Shown here one piece after another: positions 33,665 through 43,047 of a DNA stretch of 64,000 bases. Both the position numbers and the translations under genes were made by a program. Origin of the DNA: an uncultured Collinsella sp. (GTDB lineage: Bacteria; Actinomycetota; Coriobacteriia; Coriobacteriales; Coriobacteriaceae); NCBI GenBank assembly GCA_959019775.1, contig CAUEPS010000002.1, forward strand, positions 124,001 through 188,000, read 5' to 3'. The notes beneath the pieces are model-generated. The model saw only the letters and a list, made by a program, of their open reading frames with translations. It had not been told where the DNA came from and did not search any database. The first letter of the stretch is position 1; the number at the start of each line of letters is the position of its first letter.

Positions 33665-35335
33665 CTACTCTTTATGGCTGCCACCTCCCCGCTTGACCAG
33701 GAGCGCGACCACGATGAGCGCGGCTCCGGCGACCGCTGCGGCGGCCGCGGCGTACATTGCCATATCGCCAGTCGAGGGCATAAAGCCTCCGGTGGTAATG
33801 CTAGGGGGTGTGCCGGTGGGCGTGTTGATGAGCGACGCCTCCAGGCTGCCCGTCGACCCGTCCGCGCTGTCGGCGCGCAGGGGCGACTCGGCCGTGATGG
33901 TGAGCTTGGGTTTGGCGGCGGCCACCTGGTCGACGTCCAGACCCTCGGCCTTGACCGTCACGGAACGCGTGCCCTCAAAGGCGGTGTAGCCCATGGGCGC
34001 CTTGAGCTCGCGGACCTCCAGCTTGCCCGAGTCCACGCCCGAGACGGTCACGCGACCGTCCTCGCCCGTGGTGACGGTGGCCTTGCCCTCCGCATCCCAC
34101 GTGCCGTCGGCCGCCAGTGTGCGACCGCGGTCGTCGGCGATGCTCAGGACCGCCCCGGCAAGCGGCTTGTCGCCGTCGCTGCCGCGCTTGGTGAGCGCGA
34201 GATCCCAGGTGTAGGCGCACGCGTCATCGCTCGGCGTGCGGGTAAAGCCGGCATCGCCGGACTGGTCGGCAAAGGGAGAGCGCGGGTAGCGCAGGTAGGC
34301 CTCGTTGGGGTTGCCCTTCGCGATGCCGTGGCTGCATGCGCTGTTGAGCGGCGCATTGTACACGGCGACCACGCGGGCGCCCGCGGTGAAGGCGTCGGCC
34401 CCGCCGAGCGCGGCGATGAGGTCGCCGGTGCGCACGGTGAAGGTCTTACCGTCGGCCGTTACCTTGGTAGCGCACTGGGCCGTGATGTCGGTCCAGCCCT
34501 TCGCGGGCTCGGTGCCGACGCGCCCGTCCTTGCCGGTCGAGACGGCGTCAAAGCCGCCGTCCGCGCCCGCCGCCACGTACACGCGCATGCTCGCGGCCAC
34601 CTTGGAGGGGTCGAGCCCCGCGCTCATGGTGTCAACGAACCGCACCGTATAGGCGTCGTAGGCCGTGAGGCCCGCCGGGACCGTGGCAGAGAGGCGCCAG
34701 TACAGGTCGTCGGCGACCGTGGCGTCGGCGGCCTTCTGCCATGCGGCGGTGCTGTCCTCCAGCACGTGCTTTTGGACCTTGGGCGTCGCCGCCTTGGGCT
34801 TGACGGTGACGGCGCTGCCGCCGACCAGCGCCATGATCGGCGCGGTGCCGGCCTCGTCCTGGGAAATGGTGGCGTCGTCCGCGACGATGAGCCAGTAGCC
34901 ACAGGACAGCTCGGCCGTCGTGCCCGCGTTAAGGGCCACGGACTCAGCGTCAGAGCTCTGGAGGGAACGAGCGAGCTGTGCGCTCAGCGCGCTCGTAAGG
35001 TGGGAATCGGCGTTGAGCCACTCGGAAGCTTCCTGCGCGGTGGTCTGGGATTTGGGCATGCCAGCGCTGTGCAGCACGGGCAGCGCGGCGTCGCGCACGG
35101 CGTCGCTTGCCCAGGCGAGATCGGTGGCGGTCTTGGCGTCGCTGTCGCCGTCGACGACGTTGGCGCTAAAGATCTGGTAGGCGTCGTAGCTGCGCGCCAC
35201 GGTGCCGCTCACCGTGATGGAACCGGTCGAGGTCGGCGCGGCCTGCGCGGAAGCGGGGAACACAACCGCGCAGGTGCCGATCAGGAGGGTAAGCAGCGCA
35301 AACAAGATCGGGAAGGAGCAAACTTTCTTATTCAC
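33665..35335 (-). CDS. Pilin subunit with SpaA-like domains, MPSTG-anchored
   Basis: 556 aa. Start is GTG 35335 with GGGAGG upstream, overlapping the end of the adhesin gene by 8 bases. Signal peptide VNKKVCSFPILFALLTLLIG... cleaved after AQA. Isopeptide-type Ig domains: N-terminal D1-like, a D2-like region, and a C-terminal SpaA/Cna-B-like domain with E-box LEVRELKAPMGYTAF. The cell-wall sorting signal is MPSTG rather than LPxTG, followed by a membrane helix and KRGGGSHKE. Very high GC. Likely minor or basal pilin, between the tip adhesin and the major pilin. Confidence 0.9.
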   Translation of the reverse strand: MNKKVCSFPILFALLTLLIGTCAVVFPASAQAAPTSTGSITVSGTVARSYDAYQIFSANVVDGDSDAKTATDLAWASDAVRDAALPVLHSAGMPKSQTTAQEASEWLNADSHLTSALSAQLARSLQSSDAESVALNAGTTAELSCGYWLIVADDATISQDEAGTAPIMALVGGSAVTVKPKAATPKVQKHVLEDSTAAWQKAADATVADDLYWRLSATVPAGLTAYDAYTVRFVDTMSAGLDPSKVAASMRVYVAAGADGGFDAVSTGKDGRVGTEPAKGWTDITAQCATKVTADGKTFTVRTGDLIAALGGADAFTAGARVVAVYNAPLNSACSHGIAKGNPNEAYLRYPRSPFADQSGDAGFTRTPSDDACAYTWDLALTKRGSDGDKPLAGAVLSIADDRGRTLAADGTWDAEGKATVTTGEDGRVTVSGVDSGKLEVRELKAPMGYTAFEGTRSVTVKAEGLDVDQVAAAKPKLTITAESPLRADSADGSTGSLEASLINTPTGTPPSITTGGFMPSTGDMAMYAAAAAAVAGAALIVVALLVKRGGGSHKE

Positions 35336-38300
35336 GACGCTTACCTCCCTTCGCATTCGCCTTGCGACGAATGTGCATCCAGGCCGCAGCAGCGCAAAGC
35401 ACCGCCGCGCCGGCAAGGTACGTCAGAGTGACGCCCGACATACCAGAAAGGGGCAAAGAGGTTGAGTAGGTGTTGGTGAAGGTGGGGATGGAGGTCGGCT
35501 TAGAAGTATCGGATCCGTCGCTGTAATTCACCGGAGTTTGAACGGCTTCGTCGATGGGGTTGCCGTCAGCGTCCTTGGTCTGGGTGTAGGTCACCTTCGT
35601 GGCAGTGATCGTGCCATCTTTCTGATCCGTCATCGTGACGTCAAGCTTATAGACCGACTGATCGAACTTGTAATGCGAGAAAATCGAACTCTCATTCTTC
35701 TCGCGCACGTAGTACGTGAAGGTCTTGGAAGCGCCACGGCCCGTAGGATCACCGGCAGTGAAGGGATTCTTCGTGATATCAGAGAGCGAGTACTTAATCC
35801 CCTCACCAGACGCATTTAAGAACGAAAGCGTCTGGGACTTGTCGCCATCGACCCGAGTCTTAACCGTCTGAGCGCTGTTGAAGTCCGGGTTATTCGCAAA
35901 CTCGAGCGTAAACTCCTTCATCTCGCCACCCTTAACGACCTTAGTCGCCTTGGGAATCCAGGAGCCGGTAGAGTCGTACGGAGTGTACACGTTGTTGAAG
36001 GTCTTTTTCCCATTGGAGCCAGCGACCAAATAATAGCCGTCAGGATCTGCCTGCACAGGACGCGGCTCGCTAGTTGAATCACCAGAGTGCTTGGTTACAG
36101 TCATGCCATTAATCGTGTAGTTATGAACTATGAGATCTTTAGTCGAGTTCGGATCTTTCTGCGTCGGAACAGACATGAGCACAGTCGTGTGGTCCTCGAC
36201 CGTCACCGCAATCTCATACACAGCAGAGTCGTACGTGATGCCGGGACCATTGCCAGCATCTTCGGCCAAATAGTATGTAATCTTATCAGCCGCACTGCTC
36301 GCCACGAACTGCTCGCCAAGGTCAAACGTGATGTTGCCGTTTGCATCATTTTTTGCAGTTCCAACCTCAATGCAAGCGTCGCGATTGAATGTCCCATTAG
36401 CGAAAGGATCTTTCGAATCCTTGCGGTAAACCCTAAAGGTGAACTCCCCATCTTTGAGGTCGCGGCCGTCCAACGCCTTGGTCGCCTTCAGCTTAAGGCT
36501 CGGGTAAACATACGTATCCGCTGGCTGGCCCAAGTACAGGTCGCCGTTCGACATGATGCCGCCGCCATGGTTCCAAGAATAGTTGCCAGTGATGAAGGTT
36601 GTGGCAAGACCCTGCGCAGCCGTCGCAGCATCATCTCCGGCATTAACACCCGAAGACAAGCCGATACTATTCTTGACCTGAACACCACCATTAGCCGGAA
36701 TACTAATCTTTTTTTCAAGTTCAATGCTTCCCGAAAACTTGGCGTCACCGCCACCAAGCATCTTGCCGATCACCGCTGCGATTGGATCGCTGTGTCCCGT
36801 TGCAGCAAGGAAGAAATCCGCATGGCCGTTCGTGCGAAATACATCTTTATTGTAGGCATCAATATCTTGGTTCTTGCCGTAACCGCCGCCAGAAAGATGG
36901 GGCGTACCGTTATTGCCCGCATTATTAGCTGAATCGTACGTCGTGTCATATTGCTTGCTCGCGTCAGCGGCTCTATTGCCAAAAATCGCCGTGCCGTCGG
37001 TGTTTGTCACCAAAGTCTTACCCGTCGGGCAAACCGCAACGCCACCACCATAGCCACCGGCCTCATTACTGCTTATATAGGAGTTATAGACAAATAGCCT
37101 ACCCGCATTAGATGCAGTGTTTGAATCGCCCTGAACAAAGATGCCGCCGCCGCCCCAGTCGAAGCGAGACATGCAGTGATTGTTTGTGATGTAGACTATG
37201 CTTTCTTTAGTGCCGTTACTTTCTTTAGGGCCGTTAATCATCGCGTCAACCTTCTGGCCCACTCGGATGCCGGCACCTTCAGATCGGTAGCTCACGTTAG
37301 AGGCAATAATTCCTCCCGTAATGTTGAGCCATGCCATATCCTTACGAGAACCGTCTCGCCATTGATCGGTAACGTAAACGCCGCCACCGGCTTCTTCAGA
37401 ATAATTGCCAGTAATCTGGCCATCGGAAATGGTGACATGGGTGCCGTTCTTGGCAGCAAGCCCAGCGCCGCCATGGTCACCGTTGCCATTCGTGCCACAG
37501 AAGTTGGCATAGCAATTGTTCGTAATGTAACCGCCGGAAACAGCAACGCTGCCGCCTTCGGCCATGATGCCGCCACCAAATCCGTTCATGCCATCAAGCG
37601 TGCTATTACCGGAGATTACGCCGCCGGTCACCGTGACTGCAGACCCATTGGCATATACACCGCCGCCACTAGGAGCGCGGTTGCCGGCAATTACGCCGTT
37701 AGAAATGCGAAGAGTCGAATTATTGTTGACAGATATTCCTGCACCAGCAGCATTGTCCGGACAATAACCTCCACAAACGTAACCGCCGTTCATATTGACG
37801 GTCGAGCCGTTCTCCGCGTACACCAGGTTTCGGACACTGCAGTCTTTCTTTTGTGTGAGCACGCCGCTCTCAAGATTGAAATTACCGCCGTTATAGATGT
37901 TGATGAGCTTCAGTCTATTTGAACCGTCGCAAGCCACAATGGCGCCTTTACCTTTAATATCGCCTTTACCTTTAATATCAACACCATGCTCTACAAGCGA
38001 CTCGGTTGTGCCCGTTCCTTCTGGGGACGATTCGGTCACATAGTAGGAAAGGTAAGTCGGAATGCCATCATTGTCGTAAAACAGTGTGGCTTCCTTACCA
38101 TAATTGGCGGGAGTTAAATTCTGTCCCTGATCATTTAGCGGCTGACCGTTACCGACCTTTTCCTCCGTCTGCACAGAATCCTTAATTGTAAGTGTCGCGC
38201 CGTTGGCAACATCGAATAATGAATTGCTATTACTCGAGTGCTTAAGCTTGTGACCGTTTAAATCCAAGATGATATTGACGACGGGGTGCTCGTTGTTTTG

Positions 38301-38819
38301 TACGAGCCCTACCTCATCGTTGTACTCAATATCGGCAACAAGCTTAAAAGTGGTGGCACCATTTTCATTGCGAAGGCTCTCGTCCTGAAGCTTTGAAGCC
38401 AACTCTTCCCCACTATGAATATCGTATTTAGTTTCGTCCTCCGCAATGGGAGCGATGCTATCTCCATCATCCGCTTCATCACCAGAAGGCTACACGGCGC
38501 CCTTGGCTTCCGCGCCATCGACAGACGGGTCCGTCGTAGCGGCGTCTTCGCCCTGGCTATGCTCGGTGTCATCACCATTCTGGTTTTCGGTACCCTTATC
38601 TGCGGCGCTGTCTGCGCCGGCACCATCGCCCAAAGCGCCTTCGCCCGCAACGGCCTCCTCGGCAGAAACCGTCTGGGCATCGTTGGCAATGGCCTGCGAG
38701 ATCGGAGGCATGACGAGCGACAGCACCAGGCTCAAAACGGATGCTCCGCACAAAACGCCTGCCAATACACGGCGCGTCGCTTTATTACTCTGCTTAGATT
38801 TGTCTGAATTTGCTTTCAT
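35328..38819 (-). pseudogene. Large tip-pilin adhesin, interrupted by an in-frame TAG
   Basis: One reading frame of 1163 codons plus stop would run from ATG 38819 (GGAGGAG upstream) to 35328. An in-frame TAG at 38490-38492 (codon 110) cuts it. The 109-aa front part has a signal peptide (VLAGVLCGASVLSLVLSLV) and an acidic low-complexity stretch; downstream the frame stays open with 29 codons before the first alternative start (TTG 38402). The long part has a Gly/Asn-rich right-handed beta-helix (NGGYVCGG, GGGVYANGSAVTVTGG repeats), FctA/Spy0128-like pilin domains (LKATKALDGRDLKDGEFTF), and an LPLSG sorting signal. Without read-through the adhesin lacks an export signal. It could be a recent nonsense mutation, an assembly error or a phase-off allele. 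Confidence 0.85.
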
Positions 38820-38873
38820 CGATGTCTCCTCCCCAAGAGACCGCGATCTTGCTCTTTCACTATCAAACGTATC

Positions 38874-38894
38874 TGCGCAATCTGTAATTGCGCA
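38874..38894. promoter_or_regulatory. Inverted repeat upstream of the pilus operon
   Basis: TGCGCAA / TTGCGCA separated by 7 bases, 55 bases before the adhesin start codon; a candidate operator. Confidence 0.4.
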
Positions 38895-39104
38895 CATTTA
38901 TTGTAAAAATTGTAACGATTGTTTAGACATCTGAGCAACAAAACCGACATTTTTGTAGCGGATTCTCAATTCTCTTGAAATTTGCTCAGATTTACCTTCG
39001 TTTATTCGCTATCCAATTTTTGTTCCTACTGGTAATTTAGTTGCACATCATTTTTTAATGGCATTAGATTTTTTTGCACAAATTTTTGCTAAAGAGCAAA
39101 CATC

Positions 39105-39135
39105 CTGCTTACGGTCGAAAATCGACCGTGAGCAG
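39105..39135. other. Stable hairpin in the pilus leader region
   Basis: 14-bp arms with one G-T pair and a 3-base loop. No T-run on either strand. Possibly a structured leader or a bidirectional transcription barrier between the HAD gene and the pilus operon. Confidence 0.45.
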
Positions 39136-39277
39136 TAGGTCATCAACCGGAAGGAATATCCTACCAAACTGATGAGAATATCTTTAACCCATCGGCGGTT
39201 AGAAGCGTAATGCTCAGACAACCTTATTTGAATTTGCGCGCAGATTTTCGGTATCAATTCGCCCAAATCGCCTGAGG

Positions 39278-39310
39278 CCGCCACAAAGGCGCCTGTCCCC
39301 ATTGTGGTGA
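39278..39310. repeat. CCACCACAAAG hairpin repeat, family H, copy 2
   Basis: CCGCCACAAAGGCGCCTGTC ... ATTGTGGTGA, a slightly diverged copy with one arm change, 13 bases after the stop of the HAD phosphatase gene, the same spacing as copy 1 after the sortase. Confidence 0.8.
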
Positions 39311-39323
39311 TTCTGCCTCAGCG

Positions 39324-40145
39324 CTACAGCAGATGTTCCTCGATAAAGATCGCGATGCCGTCTTTGTCGTTGCTCGCGGTTACAAAGTCGGCGGCGGCAC
39401 GGGTGGCGTCGCTGCCATTTGCCATGGCCACGCCCACGCCGGCGTCAGCCACCATGCGGGTGTCGTTGTCGGCATCGCCAAACACGCAGATGTCCTGGAG
39501 CTCCATGTCGTTGAGCTCCGCCACGCGCACAAGGCCGCGCGTCTTGGACACGCGCGGATCCATGAACTCGTAGAGCCGCTGCGTGGTTTGCAGAGCCGCC
39601 GCCTTAACAGTGTCATCGGCAAACGTCGACGCCCGCTCAATCACCTGCGGCATCACCTCGGGCGCCATGGTAAACATCACCTTGGGCTGCGGCTCGCGCA
39701 AAAACTCGGCAAAATCGACCACCTGGTAGGGCACGCCGTCGACGCGCGACAGGTGCTCGACGCACGCGTTGCTCTCGGGCACGTAGAACACGCCGTCTCG
39801 GGGGCAGACGGGCGTTGCCGGAAGGCCCTCCATGTGCTTGCAAATGCGCGCAATGGTCTCGCCCGGCAGCGGGTAGCTCAGCTCGTTGATGTCGTGTGCA
39901 CGGTCGATGACCTCGGCGCCGCCGCAGCCCACGAGCACGTCCACCAGGCCTTCGATACCCCAGAGCTCGTACATGGCCTCGGTCGCGCGGGCGTCGCGCC
40001 CGGTGCACAGGCCAAAGAGCACGCCGCGCTCGCGCAGTGCGCGAATCGCCGCCACGGTGCGCGGGGACACCGTGTGCTGGCTCGTGAGCAGTGTGCCGTC
40101 GATATCGCAGAACACGGCTTTGATGTGGCTGAAGGTGGCGTCCAT
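39324..40145 (-). CDS. Cof-type HAD-IIB phosphatase
   Basis: 273 aa. HAD motif I VFCDIDGTLL (nucleophile D13, acid D15), motif II LCTGRD, and motif IV FGDADNDTRMVADAG. The cap domain between motifs II and III is the Cof/type IIB kind, so it probably dephosphorylates sugar phosphates or a cofactor phosphate. Start ATG 40145 is followed directly by the HAD fold; an upstream ATG would add a non-conserved tail. Confidence 0.9.
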   Translation of the reverse strand: MDATFSHIKAVFCDIDGTLLTSQHTVSPRTVAAIRALRERGVLFGLCTGRDARATEAMYELWGIEGLVDVLVGCGGAEVIDRAHDINELSYPLPGETIARICKHMEGLPATPVCPRDGVFYVPESNACVEHLSRVDGVPYQVVDFAEFLREPQPKVMFTMAPEVMPQVIERASTFADDTVKAAALQTTQRLYEFMDPRVSKTRGLVRVAELNDMELQDICVFGDADNDTRMVADAGVGVAMANGSDATRAAADFVTASNDKDGIAIFIEEHLL

Positions 40146-40240
40146 GGGGGGGCCTTTCTGGGTTGTGCGGCGGTGTGGGGTGTGGTCGTGAGCGGCGTAC
40201 ATGGTATACCAAGGCGCAGGCGCGGCCCGTCAAAGCGAAA

Positions 40241-40274
40241 ACCACTACAAAGGTGCCTGGCCCCTTTGTGGTGG
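40241..40274. repeat. CCACCACAAAG hairpin repeat, family H, copy 3
   Basis: ACCACTACAAAGGTGCCTGG then CCCCTTTGTGGTGG. It is third in a row of hairpins after the moaC-mobB gene. Confidence 0.8.
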
Positions 40275-40295
40275 AAGTGACGTTCGCCCAGATAA

Positions 40296-40332
40296 AACAT
40301 GCCAAAATAAACCTATCCCTTTTTGGCATGTT
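40296..40332. other. 12-bp-arm hairpin after moaC-mobB
   Basis: AACATGCCAAAA (40296-40307) and TTTTGGCATGTT (40321-40332), perfect arms. In layout it resembles the family-R palindromes but has a different sequence. Confidence 0.6.
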
Positions 40333-40348
40333 ATGGCAGCGCAGCGAG

Positions 40349-40446
40349 CCGGTTCCAAGTGCCCCAGGTCGCCCCGAAAGAGGAGCGACGCGTACTTTGG
40401 TACGCGAGCGACGGCTTGAGGGGCGAGATGGGGTGCTTGGGGCCGG
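40349..40446. other. Long imperfect stem-loop in the moaC-mobB 3' UTR
   Basis: Arms starting CCGGTTCCAAGTGCCCC (40349) and ending at GGGGTGCTTGGGGCCGG (40446) pair with a few mismatches over about 25 positions. Inside is a perfect GCGTAC/GTACGC hairpin. The stem ends 8 bases from the moaC-mobB stop. Comparable layout to the elements at 4531 and 26158, without their core sequences. Confidence 0.6.
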
Positions 40447-40453
40447 CGCAGCG

Positions 40454-41755
40454 TCAAGCCTGAAGGTGATCTTGGATAAGATCGCAGATGGCTCGGGCGT
40501 CGTTGATGTTGATGGCTCGGGTCGCAAAGCCGGCGTCGAAGGCCTGACGTGCCAGGGCCTCGTTGCAGGCAAGGGCCAGCGTGTGACCGTCGACCAGGTC
40601 GAGCGAGCTCTTGCCGCGTAGGCGATCGACGCCGGAGCGCGCGACCACGATGTTGTCGAAGCCCTCGGTCTTGTAGCCCTCGATGATCACCACGTCGACA
40701 TCGTTGTAGCGCGACAGCAGCTCGCGCGCGGGCATCTCGTCCTCCTCGCGCGTGTCGGCGTACTCCGCCCAGCGCGTGGCGCAGATGAGGCCCACGTGCT
40801 TGGATCCGGCCTGGTGATGGCGCCACGTATCCTTGGCGGGCACATCGATATCAAAGCCGTGGTGCCCATGATGCTTGAGCGACCCCACGCGCAGGCCGCG
40901 GCGGGTGAGCTCGGCGATAACCTTCTCGACAAGCGTGGTCTTGCCCGAATTTTGGTAGCCGATAAACGCGATCGCGGGGACGGCCGGTACCGGAGCTGCG
41001 GGCGCGACGGCGACGGGTGCGCTTGCGAGCGCGGCACCATCAGCGGCCACGGCCTCAACAGCAGCCGCCTGACGTTCGGCACGATCCCACACGCCCGATC
41101 GGCCGCCTTCCTTGTGCAGCAGGCGCACGTCGACGATCTCCATGCCGCGATCAACCGCCTTGCACATGTCGTAGATGGTCAGACACGCGGCACTCGCGCC
41201 GGTCAACGCCTCCATCTCGATACCCGTCTTGCCCGTCACGCCCGCCGTGACCAGTACGTGAAAGCCAACCTGCCCGTCCGCGCGCGCCGGCGACCAGCCC
41301 TCGGGCACGTCCTCGGCCGGCGTCCCCGCCGGAGCGATGGGCTCGATATCGCACTTACTCTTGGTAATGAGCAACGGATGGCACATGGGGATGATGTCAC
41401 TCGTGCGCTTGATGGCCATAATGCCCGCCACGCGCGCGCAGGCAAGCACGTCACCCTTCTTGGCGCGGTCCTGCAGCACCATAGCCTGCGTCTCAGGGTG
41501 CATGAGGATGGTGCCCTCAGCGATGGCAATGCGATGGGTCTCGGCCTTGTCGGACACGTCGACCATGCGCACCTCGCCCTTGGCGTCCACATGCGTCAGC
41601 TCATCGCGACGGGCGTCACGGGCGGGCTCGACGACAGCGCTGGCAGACGGCTGCACGGACGTGTCGGCATCGCTTGCCGCGGCCGCGTCTTTGTGGGCAG
41701 ACATTGCGGCCCTGCGAGCGGCCTTGGTGGCATCGGCGTACCTGCTCTTGGCCAT
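40454..41755 (-). CDS. MoaC-MobB fusion (molybdenum cofactor synthesis)
   Basis: 433 aa fusion. Residues about 50-225 are MoaC, cyclic pyranopterin monophosphate synthase (HVDAKGEVRMVDVSDK, KKGDVLACARVAGIMAIKRT, PMCHPL, MEALTGAS). An Ala/Pro linker (about 235-260) leads to MobB, a GTPase helping insert the nucleotide on molybdopterin (P-loop GYQNSGKTT at 266-274, then SLKHHGHHGFDID, EGYKTEGF). The N-terminus has about 50 extra residues. Start ATG 41755 has GGAGGATGATC upstream, 4 bases after the moaA stop. MoaC and MobB are usually separate proteins acting at early and late steps. Confidence 0.93.
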   Translation of the reverse strand: MAKSRYADATKAARRAAMSAHKDAAAASDADTSVQPSASAVVEPARDARRDELTHVDAKGEVRMVDVSDKAETHRIAIAEGTILMHPETQAMVLQDRAKKGDVLACARVAGIMAIKRTSDIIPMCHPLLITKSKCDIEPIAPAGTPAEDVPEGWSPARADGQVGFHVLVTAGVTGKTGIEMEALTGASAACLTIYDMCKAVDRGMEIVDVRLLHKEGGRSGVWDRAERQAAAVEAVAADGAALASAPVAVAPAAPVPAVPAIAFIGYQNSGKTTLVEKVIAELTRRGLRVGSLKHHGHHGFDIDVPAKDTWRHHQAGSKHVGLICATRWAEYADTREEDEMPARELLSRYNDVDVVIIEGYKTEGFDNIVVARSGVDRLRGKSSLDLVDGHTLALACNEALARQAFDAGFATRAININDARAICDLIQDHLQA

Positions 41756-41759
41756 ATGA

Positions 41760-42815
41760 TCATCCTCCGATTTGGGACATAAATCGTTGCGTGCCCTCAA
41801 TTATCGCGTGTTCCTGCGGTTTGTGGGCGACGGCATCGCGCCAAATCGAAAGTACCTGCATATCATCACCACGGCGCAGGGCATCGCGCACCGAATACTC
41901 GGCATCGCTGAACAGGCACGGACGCACGTTGCCATCGGCCGTCAGACGCAGACGGTTGCAATTCGCGCAAAAATGATTGGACATGGCGCTAATGAAGCCG
42001 ACCGTTCCCGCCGCGCCCGGAAAGTGCCAATAGCGCGCGGGGCCCGCACCAGCAGGAGCGTCGTTGATGTCGAGCGGCTCGAGCTCGCCCAGTCCCGTCG
42101 CAGCGGCCCCGGCATTGATGCGCGCCCGCAGCTCGTCGCTCGGCACGGTATCGCTCGCGTCCCACAGCTCGGGATTGAGTGTGGGCGCGTGAGGGTCTAC
42201 GGCACAATGCGAGCTCGTGTGCTCGTCGCCAATGGGCATGTATTCGATAAAGCGCAGGTGGATGGGACGATCGAGCGTGAGCCGCGCGAGGGCCGCCACA
42301 TCCTGGTTGAGCCGGCGCACAACAACGCAGTTGACCTTAACGGGCTCAAAGCCCCAAGCCAGCGCCGCGTCGATGCCAGACATGGTCTGCTCGAGTCGAC
42401 CCAAGCGCGTGATCTTTCCAAAGAGCGTAGGGTCAAGCGTATCGAGCGAGATGTTGACGCGGTTAAGTCCGGCATCTTTGAGCTGCGGCGCCAACTTGGG
42501 AAGCAGGGCGCCGTTGGTGGTGAGCGAGATGTCCTCGATCTGCGGAATCGCGCGAATGTCGCGGATGAGCGGAATAATACGGCGGCTGACCAGCGGCTCG
42601 CCACCCGTCAGGCGCACGCGGCGAATGCCCTCTCCCGCCACCAGGCGCACAAAGCGGGCAATTTCCTCGGCGCTGAGTAGCTCGTCGTGTGCGCGGGGCG
42701 CCACGCCATCGGCCGGCATGCAGTAAATGCAGCGGAAATTGCACTTGTCGGTAACGGCAATGCGCAGGTAGTTGATATCGCGACCAAAGCCGTCATGTTG
42801 CACATGCCCGTCCAC
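41760..42815 (-). CDS. moaA: GTP 3',8-cyclase (radical SAM)
   Basis: 352 aa. First step of molybdenum cofactor synthesis: radical-SAM rearrangement of GTP to 3',8-cyclo-GTP. SAM cluster CNFRCIYC (C25, C29, C32), TGGEPL, and the C-terminal second cluster CANCNRLRLTADGNVRPC. The start is GTG 42815 with GGGGAGG upstream; the frame runs further but without MoaA features. Co-transcribed with moaC-mobB. No molybdopterin synthase genes are in the window. Confidence 0.95.
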   Translation of the reverse strand: MDGHVQHDGFGRDINYLRIAVTDKCNFRCIYCMPADGVAPRAHDELLSAEEIARFVRLVAGEGIRRVRLTGGEPLVSRRIIPLIRDIRAIPQIEDISLTTNGALLPKLAPQLKDAGLNRVNISLDTLDPTLFGKITRLGRLEQTMSGIDAALAWGFEPVKVNCVVVRRLNQDVAALARLTLDRPIHLRFIEYMPIGDEHTSSHCAVDPHAPTLNPELWDASDTVPSDELRARINAGAAATGLGELEPLDINDAPAGAGPARYWHFPGAAGTVGFISAMSNHFCANCNRLRLTADGNVRPCLFSDAEYSVRDALRRGDDMQVLSIWRDAVAHKPQEHAIIEGTQRFMSQIGG

Positions 42816-42946
42816 GCAGCCTCCCCTCACGCGGCGTTTTATTCTTCGGAAAACATAATACCCCACGAGAGAATCATGCCGACACCCGTACGACAGGACA
42901 GGTCGCTTCGAGCAAAACGGACTTTCCAAGCCCATCCTCAACACAG

Positions 42947-43007
42947 ACCATCACAACATTCGATGCTTTTCCCGATTTTGGCAAAAAACGTCGAATGTTG
43001 TGATGGT
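42947..43007. repeat. 61-nt palindromic repeat, family R, copy 2
   Basis: Identical over all 61 bases to copy 3 (44189-44249). Arms ACCATCACAACATTCGA and complement, centre A/T-rich with CCCGATTTTGGC. It lies 40 bases after the stop of the DUF559-like gene. Confidence 0.9.
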
Positions 43008-43047
43008 TTGCCTGCCCACGGCACCCCGTAGAAGGACCAAAGCGCCC

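Larger units (their letters stand above)
38820..39277. other. AT-rich leader region of the pilus operon
   Basis: No credible gene in 458 bases. It contains TGCGCAATCTGTAATTGCGCA (38874-38894, 7-bp arms), A/T tracts with a TACAAT hexamer on the minus strand that may be the -10 of the pilus operon, and a hairpin CTGCTTACGGTCGA / TCGACCGTGAGCAG (39105-39118 and 39122-39135). Confidence 0.5.

Noticed and set aside
33674..35431. Long antisense open frame (585 codons) opposite the SpaA-like pilin
   Set aside because: High GC at third positions creates long shadow frames; the translated product is Gly/Arg/His-rich without any family resemblance and lacks a ribosome-binding site.
38490..38492. TAG read as pyrrolysine or selenocysteine-like recoding
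   Set aside because: TAG is not a selenocysteine codon, no downstream recoding structure or pyl genes are seen, and the codon lies in a low-complexity spacer where recoding has no evident purpose.
39048..39302. 84-codon frame upstream of the pilus operon
   Set aside because: It would start inside repeat H2, has no ribosome-binding site, and crosses a strong hairpin.
42816..42946. Molybdenum cofactor riboswitch before moaA
   Set aside because: The leader between moaA and the family R repeat is only about 130 bases and I cannot recognise the conserved Moco riboswitch helices.
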